Shown piece by piece: positions 60,384-64,000 of a DNA stretch of 64,000 bases. Position 1 is the stretch's first letter; each line of letters begins with the position of its first letter. This DNA is from Rugosimonospora acidiphila. GTDB taxonomy: Bacteria; Actinomycetota; Actinomycetes; Mycobacteriales; Micromonosporaceae. The notes under the pieces were generated by a model. It saw only the letters and a program-made list of their open reading frames with translations, was not told the origin of the DNA and ran no database searches. The stretch covers positions 1-64,000 of the forward strand of contig NZ_BAABJQ010000027.1 of NCBI RefSeq assembly GCF_039543385.1, written 5' to 3'. A program made the translations under genes and the position numbers.

Positions 60384-60674
60384 ATGACGGTACGAGTTCC
60401 CATCCGCCGGTTGCAGCGTCACGCCAGCGAGGTCATCGCGCAGGTCGAGGCCGGGCAGCGGGTGGAGATCACTCGTAACGGCGTGCTGGTGGCCGTGCTC
60501 AGCGCGCCCGATCCCGAGGTGGCCGCCTGGGAGAAGCTGATCGCGTCCGGGGCAGTCGACCCCGACGAGGACCGGATCGGCGGCCTGGCCGGCTGGCGCA
60601 CCCCGCGCGGCACCTCGTCCAACCGGCTGACCGACGCGCTGCACGAACTGCGCGACGACGAGTCTGAGCGGTGA
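60384..60674 (+). CDS. vapB: Phd/YefM-type antitoxin (VapB role)
   Basis: 96 aa from ATG 60384. MTVRVPIRRLQRHASEVIAQ, then VEAGQRVEITRNGVLVAVLS, is the Phd/YefM DNA-binding fold; the C-terminal ~50 residues (HELRDDESER at the end) would wrap the toxin. TATGGT ends seven bases before the ATG, so it may be leaderless. The stop overlaps the toxin start (GTGA). The two genes form a type II toxin-antitoxin module. Confidence 0.92.
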   Translation: MTVRVPIRRLQRHASEVIAQVEAGQRVEITRNGVLVAVLSAPDPEVAAWEKLIASGAVDPDEDRIGGLAGWRTPRGTSSNRLTDALHELRDDESER

Positions 60675-61069
60675 TCTACCTCGACTCCTGCGCCCTGGTG
60701 AAGCTCGTCAGCCCCGCGCCGGAGACCGACGCCCTGGAGAACTACCTACGCGCCCACGCCGACCAGCGACACGTGGCCAGCGCGCTGGTGCGCACCGAGG
60801 TCCGCCGCGCGCTGCGGCGCATCGACGCCCCGGCCAAGCTGCTGCACACCGGTGACCGGCTGCTCGCGGCGGTCATCACCATCGCGCTGAGCGAACAACT
60901 GCTGGACGCGGCCGGCCGGCTGGCCGATCCCGGGCTGCGCAGCCTGGACGCGATCCACCTGGCCACCGCGCAGAGCCTGGGCGCGGCGCTGACCGCGTTC
61001 GTCACGTACGACCGGCGGCTGCTCGGCGCCGCCAACCACGCCGGGCTGCCCACGGCCGCCCCGCGCTGA
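60671..61069 (+). CDS. vapC: PIN-domain ribonuclease toxin
   Basis: 132 aa from GTG 60671. PIN acidic residues are in place: Asp5 (IYLDSCALVKL), Glu43 (LVRTEVRRAL), Asp93 (RSLDAIHLATA) and Asp114 (FVTYDRRLLGAA). It should cleave RNA with Mg or Mn and be held inactive by the overlapping antitoxin. It is convergent with hisF, 41 bases apart. Confidence 0.94.
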   Translation: MIYLDSCALVKLVSPAPETDALENYLRAHADQRHVASALVRTEVRRALRRIDAPAKLLHTGDRLLAAVITIALSEQLLDAAGRLADPGLRSLDAIHLATAQSLGAALTAFVTYDRRLLGAANHAGLPTAAPR

Positions 61070-61110
61070 CCTCGCCCCGGGAAATAGCGCGGCCGTGCCT
61101 CGACCCCGGC

Positions 61111-61872
61111 TCAGCGGACCGGGTAGCCCCCGCCGCGCAGCTCGTCCTTGACCGCGCCGATGGACACCTCGCCGAAGTGGAACACGCTCGCCGCCAGCAC
61201 CGCGTCCGCGCCGGCGTCCACCGCCGGCGGGAAGTCGGCCGCCCGCCCCGCGCCACCCGAGGCGATCACCGGGATGGACACCGCCGCCCGCACCGCCCGG
61301 ATCAGCTCCAGGTCGAAGCCGTCCTTGGTGCCGTCCGCGTCCATCGAGTTGAGCAGGATCTCGCCGGCGCCCAGGTCGGCGCCGCGCGCCGCCCACTCGA
61401 CCGCGTCCAGTCCGGTACCGCGCCGCCCGCCGTGCGTCGTCACCTCGAACCCGCTCGCCGCCGACGGCGAGCGACGCACGTCCAGCGATAGCACCAGCAC
61501 CTGCCGCCCGAACCGCTCGGCGATCTCGGACAGCAGCTCGGGCCGGGCGATGGCCGCGGTGTTCACGCCGATCTTGTCCGCGCCGGCGCGCAGCAGTGTG
61601 TCCACATCGGACACCGCGCGCACCCCACCGCCGACGGTCAGCGGGATGAACACCGACTCGGCGGTGCGCCGCACCACGTCCAGCATGGTGGAGCGGCCAT
61701 CGGCCGAGGCGGTGACGTCCAGGAAGGTCAGCTCGTCCGCACCGGCCGCGTCGTACGCGGCGGCCAACTCGACCGGGTCGCCGGCGTCGCGCAGGTTGAG
61801 GAAGTTGACGCCCTTGACCACCCGGCCCGCGTCCACGTCCAGGCAGGGGATGACCCGTACAGCAACGCTCAT
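61111..61872 (-). CDS. hisF: Imidazole glycerol phosphate synthase, cyclase subunit
   Basis: 253 aa from ATG 61872 (MSVAVRVIPCLDVDAGRVVK). Catalytic Asp11-equivalent in CLDVDAGRVVKGVNF and Asp130-equivalent in LSLDVRRSP; TVGGGVRAVSDVD, LNSMDADGTKDGFDLEL and ASGGAGRAADFPPAV are normal. With HisH it turns PRFAR and ammonia into IGP and AICAR. The start lies within the 80-bp repeat: its ATG overlaps the stop of a 27-codon ORF that is itself the third link from priA. Confidence 0.96.
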   Translation of the reverse strand: MSVAVRVIPCLDVDAGRVVKGVNFLNLRDAGDPVELAAAYDAAGADELTFLDVTASADGRSTMLDVVRRTAESVFIPLTVGGGVRAVSDVDTLLRAGADKIGVNTAAIARPELLSEIAERFGRQVLVLSLDVRRSPSAASGFEVTTHGGRRGTGLDAVEWAARGADLGAGEILLNSMDADGTKDGFDLELIRAVRAAVSIPVIASGGAGRAADFPPAVDAGADAVLAASVFHFGEVSIGAVKDELRGGGYPVR

Positions 61873-61952
61873 GCCGGATCCTCGCTTCGCTGCGGTCCGA
61901 CACGAGGCACCAACGCGCTGCAACTCCGATTCACTCGCTGACGCTCGCTCAT
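61869..61952 (-). CDS. 27-codon coupled mini-ORF before hisF
   Basis: ATG 61952 to TGA 61871-61869. It encodes MSERQRVNRSCSALVPR followed by VGPQRSEDPA. The start overlaps the TGA of the previous mini-ORF and the stop overlaps the hisF ATG (ATGA at both ends). It consists of one full 80-base repeat unit plus the overlap; 84 bases are 28 codons exactly. It may serve only to carry ribosomes on to hisF; a functional peptide is unproven. Confidence 0.5.
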   Translation of the reverse strand: MSERQRVNRSCSALVPRVGPQRSEDPA

Positions 61953-62057
61953 GCCGGATCCTCGCTTCGCTGCGGTCCGACACGAGGCACCAACGCGCCG
62001 CAACCCCGACTCACTCGCTGACGCTCACTCATGCCGGATCCTCGCTTCGCTGCGGTC
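61871..62057. repeat. 80-bp tandem repeat, 2.3 copies, between priA and hisF
   Basis: Full copies at 61871-61950 and 61951-62030 (each starting ATGCCGGATCCTCGCTTCGC on the plus strand) plus a 27-base partial copy at 62031-62057. The two full copies differ at only a few positions (about four). Each unit carries on the minus strand a TGA overlapping an ATG and a ~27-codon ORF. The unit resembles short repeats I have seen in actinobacterial intergenic DNA ending in a RSEDPA-like peptide. Confidence 0.92.
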
Positions 62058-62065
62058 ACGCTCAT
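61949..62065 (-). CDS. 38-codon coupled mini-ORF after priA
   Basis: ATG 62065 overlaps the priA stop (62062-62064). It reads MSVTAAKRGSGMSERQRVSR and ends in the same VGPQRSEDPA as its neighbour. The first 11 codons are the partial repeat copy; the rest is a full copy (internal ATG at 62032). The stop overlaps the ATG of the next mini-ORF. Together the two mini-ORFs keep an unbroken chain of stop/start overlaps from priA to hisF. Confidence 0.5.
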   Translation of the reverse strand: MSVTAAKRGSGMSERQRVSRGCGALVPRVGPQRSEDPA

Positions 62066-62781
62066 GAACTCAGCACCGCGAGGGCCTCGGCGACCGTGAA
62101 CGCTCCGGCGTAGAGCGATTTGCCGGCGATGACGCCCTCCACGCCGTCGGCCTCCAGGCCGGCCAGCGCGCGCAGATCGTCCAATGTGGACACACCGCCG
62201 GACGCGATCACCGGTGCGTCCGTGTGCGCACACACCTCGCGCAGCAGGTCCAGGTTCGGGCCGGTCATCGTGCCGTCCCGGCGGATGTCGGTCACCACGT
62301 ACCGCGCGCAGCCGGCCTTGTTCAGCCGCTCCAGCACCTCGAACAGGTCACCGCCGTCGCGCGTCCAGCCCCGGGCCGCGAGCGTGTGCCCGCGCACGTC
62401 CAGCCCGATGGCCACCCGGTCGCCGTACTCCCCCACGACCCGGTCGCACCACTCGGGGTTCTCCAGCGCCGCGGTGCCAATGTTGACCCGTGCGGCGCCG
62501 GTGCCCAGCGCCGCGCGCAGGGACTCGTCGTCGCGGATGCCGCCGGACAGCTCCACCTTGACGTCCAGCCGGCGCACCACGTCGGTCAGCAGGGCGGCGT
62601 TCGAGCCCCGGCCGAAGGCCGCGTCCAGGTCCACCAGGTGCACCCAGGAGGCACCGTCGCGCTGCCAGGTCAGCGCCGCCTCCAGCGGATCGCCGTAGTT
62701 CGTCTCGGTGCCGGCCGCGCCGTTCACCATGCGTACCGCCTGGCCATCGGCGACATCAACGGCGGGGAGCAGGGTCAGCAT
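62062..62781 (-). CDS. priA: PriA: phosphoribosyl isomerase A (HisA/TrpF dual function)
   Basis: 239 aa from ATG 62781 (MLTLLPAVDVADGQAVRMVN). Residues match actinobacterial PriA very closely: GTETNYGDPLEAALTWQRDG, HLVDLDAAFGRGSN, KVELSGGIRDDESL, RGWTRDGGDLFEVLERLNK and IASGGVSTLDDLRALAGLEA. In Streptomyces and Mycobacterium this enzyme isomerises both ProFAR (His) and phosphoribosyl anthranilate (Trp). No trpF is seen beside the trp genes, which fits. The stop overlaps the first mini-ORF. Confidence 0.95.
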   Translation of the reverse strand: MLTLLPAVDVADGQAVRMVNGAAGTETNYGDPLEAALTWQRDGASWVHLVDLDAAFGRGSNAALLTDVVRRLDVKVELSGGIRDDESLRAALGTGAARVNIGTAALENPEWCDRVVGEYGDRVAIGLDVRGHTLAARGWTRDGGDLFEVLERLNKAGCARYVVTDIRRDGTMTGPNLDLLREVCAHTDAPVIASGGVSTLDDLRALAGLEADGVEGVIAGKSLYAGAFTVAEALAVLSS

Positions 62782-62794
62782 CGGGTGTTCCTCT

Positions 62795-63118
62795 CTAGCG
62801 GCGATCGAAGGTCAGCACAATGATCGCCGGCAAAGCCACGATCACGAGGGCGGTCAGCGCGATGCGGGCCCCCAGATCCTCGACGTACATCCAGACCAGC
62901 GCTATCGCGACCAGGGCGGCGAGCCCGATCGCGGCCCGCTGGGCCCGGGTGCGTCGCGGGTAGAGCCGGCCGGTGCGCCGGTCGGGCAGGCGCGGCGTCA
63001 CCCGGCGCACCAGCGCGCGCCGCCGCGCCCGACGGGTCGCCGCACGCTCCCGGGCGGCCTGCTCGCGCTGGGCCTCGGCCAGCCGTACCGCCCGACGCGC
63101 CGCGCGTTCCTTGCTCAT
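62795..63118 (-). CDS. Small membrane protein with basic coiled-coil N-terminus
   Basis: 107 aa from ATG 63118. Residues 1-55 are a highly basic, Arg/Ala-rich helix (EAQREQAARERAATRRARRR), then two hydrophobic segments (AAIGLAALVAIALVWMYV and RIALTALVIVALPAIIVLTF). Not recognised. It sits between hisH and priA on the same strand in 14- and 30-base gaps, so it is part of the his transcript. A link to histidine synthesis is not shown. Confidence 0.72.
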   Translation of the reverse strand: MSKERAARRAVRLAEAQREQAARERAATRRARRRALVRRVTPRLPDRRTGRLYPRRTRAQRAAIGLAALVAIALVWMYVEDLGARIALTALVIVALPAIIVLTFDRR

Positions 63119-63148
63119 CGCGCCACCTCCTCGCCACCGTCATGGCGG

Positions 63149-63772
63149 TCACAGGGTAGCGATCCAGTTGCGCAACAGGGTGGCCCCGGCGTCCCCGGAC
63201 TTCTCCGGGTGGAACTGGGTGGCGCACAGGGCACCCCGCTCGATCGCCGCGACGAAGGGCGTACCGTGCTCGGTCACCGTCACCACTCCCTGCCCCTCGG
63301 CCGGGCGGGCCGCGTACGAGTGCACGAAGTAGAACCGGGTACCCGCGGCCACCCCGTCGAACAGCGCGGAGCCGGCCGGTACGGCGACGGTGTTCCAGCC
63401 CATGTGCGGCACCCGGGGCGCCTCCAGTCGGGACACCACGCCCGGCACCAGATCGAGGCCCTTGGTCACCAGTCCATGCTCCTCACCGGAGGAGAACAGC
63501 ACCTGCATACCCACGCAGATGCCCAGCACCGGCGCGCCGGCCGCGACCCGCTCGGCGATCACCGGCCCGGCGCCCAGCGCCTCGATGCCGGCCATGCACG
63601 CCGCGTACGCGCCCACGCCCGGCACCACCAGTCCGTCCGCCGCCGCCGCGGCGGCCAGGTCGGCGGTCACCGTCACCTGGGCACCCACCCGAGCCAGAGC
63701 CCGCTGCGCCGAGCGCAGGTTGCCCGAGCCGTAGTCCAGGACGACGACCGACGGGCCCGGTCCGGCGCTCAC
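63149..63772 (-). CDS. hisH: Imidazole glycerol phosphate synthase, glutaminase subunit
   Basis: 207 aa from GTG 63772 (VSAGPGPSVVVLDYGSGN). Class I glutamine amidotransferase with VVPGVGAYAACMAGIEALGA, the nucleophile Cys in LGICVGMQVLFSSGEEHG and the His-Glu pair in TQFHPEKSGDAG. It supplies ammonia to HisF. Its GTG overlaps the stop of the 55-aa membrane gene (GTGA). Confidence 0.96.
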   Translation of the reverse strand: MSAGPGPSVVVLDYGSGNLRSAQRALARVGAQVTVTADLAAAAAADGLVVPGVGAYAACMAGIEALGAGPVIAERVAAGAPVLGICVGMQVLFSSGEEHGLVTKGLDLVPGVVSRLEAPRVPHMGWNTVAVPAGSALFDGVAAGTRFYFVHSYAARPAEGQGVVTVTEHGTPFVAAIERGALCATQFHPEKSGDAGATLLRNWIATL

Positions 63773-63936
63773 GACGACGCGCCGTGAGGGAACAGCCAGA
63801 GCACCCCCGCGGCCAGCGCGATCACCCCGAGCACGGCGACCACCACGATCGCCGGCCGGCGCGCGCCCTGGCTGCGCAGGGACCAGGCACCGCCGAGCAG
63901 CACCCCGCCGACCGCGCACAGCACCACCGCGAGCAT
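63769..63936 (-). CDS. 55-aa membrane protein between hisB and hisH
   Basis: ATG 63936 to TGA 63769-63771. It reads MLAVVLCAVGGVLLGGAW, a short basic loop (RSQGARRPA), then a second hydrophobic run IVVVAVLGVIALAAGVLWL and FPHGASS. Two membrane helices. It starts two bases after the hisB stop and overlaps the hisH start, so it is translated with them. Function unknown. Similar small proteins next to hisH are familiar from related genomes, from memory only. Confidence 0.75.
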   Translation of the reverse strand: MLAVVLCAVGGVLLGGAWSLRSQGARRPAIVVVAVLGVIALAAGVLWLFPHGASS

Positions 63937-63938
63937 CT

Positions 63939-64000
63939 CTACAGCACGCCCTTCGTACTCGGTACCCCGGCCGCCCGTGGATCCGGCGCGACCGCGTCGC
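63939..64000 (-). CDS. hisB: Imidazoleglycerol-phosphate dehydratase, C-terminal end
   Basis: The last ~20 codons, truncated by the window edge, read DPRAAGVPSTKGVL and stop (TAG 63941-63939). GVPSTKGVL is the standard C-terminus of actinobacterial HisB, which contains the terminal metal/substrate region. It lies immediately upstream of the 55-aa gene and hisH, the expected his gene order. Confidence 0.9.
   Translation of the reverse strand, partial: DAVAPDPRAAGVPSTKGVL

Noticed and set aside
61871..62057. CRISPR array
   Set aside because: Only 2.3 copies of an 80-base unit directly abutting each other; no spacers, no cas genes. The 27-bp pcaB and 53-bp repeats likewise lack spacers.
62795..63118. 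Ribosomal or RNA-binding protein on account of the Arg-rich start
   Set aside because: Two clear hydrophobic helices follow, so a membrane protein is more likely.

Overview
The window is high-GC DNA with actinobacterial features: ATG, GTG and some TTG starts, RTGA stop/start overlaps throughout, a dual-role PriA-type isomerase with no trpF in view, a separate MerR/TetR/PadR/MocR regulator beside many small operons, and an actinobacterial order of amino-acid genes (hisI-trpE-membrane protein-trpC-trpB-trpA, then lgt, gltB, gltD, pyk). From memory this order fits Micromonosporaceae and relatives. The genus is not determined. No rRNA, tRNA, CRISPR array, prophage or transposase was seen.

Layout. 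1-127 is the 5' end of clpC, leaving the window to the left. 128-758 is a gene-free block built on a ~78 bp inverted repeat. 0.76-7.2 kb holds small units: an unknown protein, a quinone oxidoreductase with a divergent TetR, a deacetylase-like lipoprotein coupled to a beta-propeller lipoprotein, a DUF2267 protein and a VOC protein. 7.3-14.6 kb is a protocatechuate branch of the beta-ketoadipate pathway: pcaF divergent from pcaIJHGB-D-C. The pcaD reading frame is broken. 14.7-17.5 kb has a membrane protein, a PP2C-like phosphatase and HxlR and Rrf2 regulators.

17.5-35.2 kb is central metabolism, almost all on the minus strand: hisI, trpE, TIGR02234-type protein, trpC, trpB, trpA, lgt, an FAD monooxygenase, gltB, gltD, pyk and a TesB thioesterase, with one Nudix gene on the plus strand. 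trpA-E plus PriA (priA at the right end) give most of Trp synthesis.

35.5-61.1 kb is an accessory block between hisI and the rest of the his genes: a very long acidic repeat protein, an RHH/BrnT-like pair, an aldo-keto reductase with MerR, an ABC-2 exporter with TetR, a PadR pair, a methyltransferase, a heterodimeric ABC exporter, a TIGR03085-like protein, a two-component system, a LolA-like protein with an ABC-2 exporter, an acyl-CoA ligase, a MocR/YczE pair, a GH20 hexosaminidase and a VapBC pair.

61.1-64.0 kb is the his cluster on the minus strand: 3' end of hisB, a 55-aa membrane protein, hisH, a 107-aa membrane protein, priA and hisF. Between priA and hisF lies an 80-bp repeat whose copies encode short ORFs that link priA to hisF through a chain of ATGA overlaps. 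I consider this the most unusual feature in the window.
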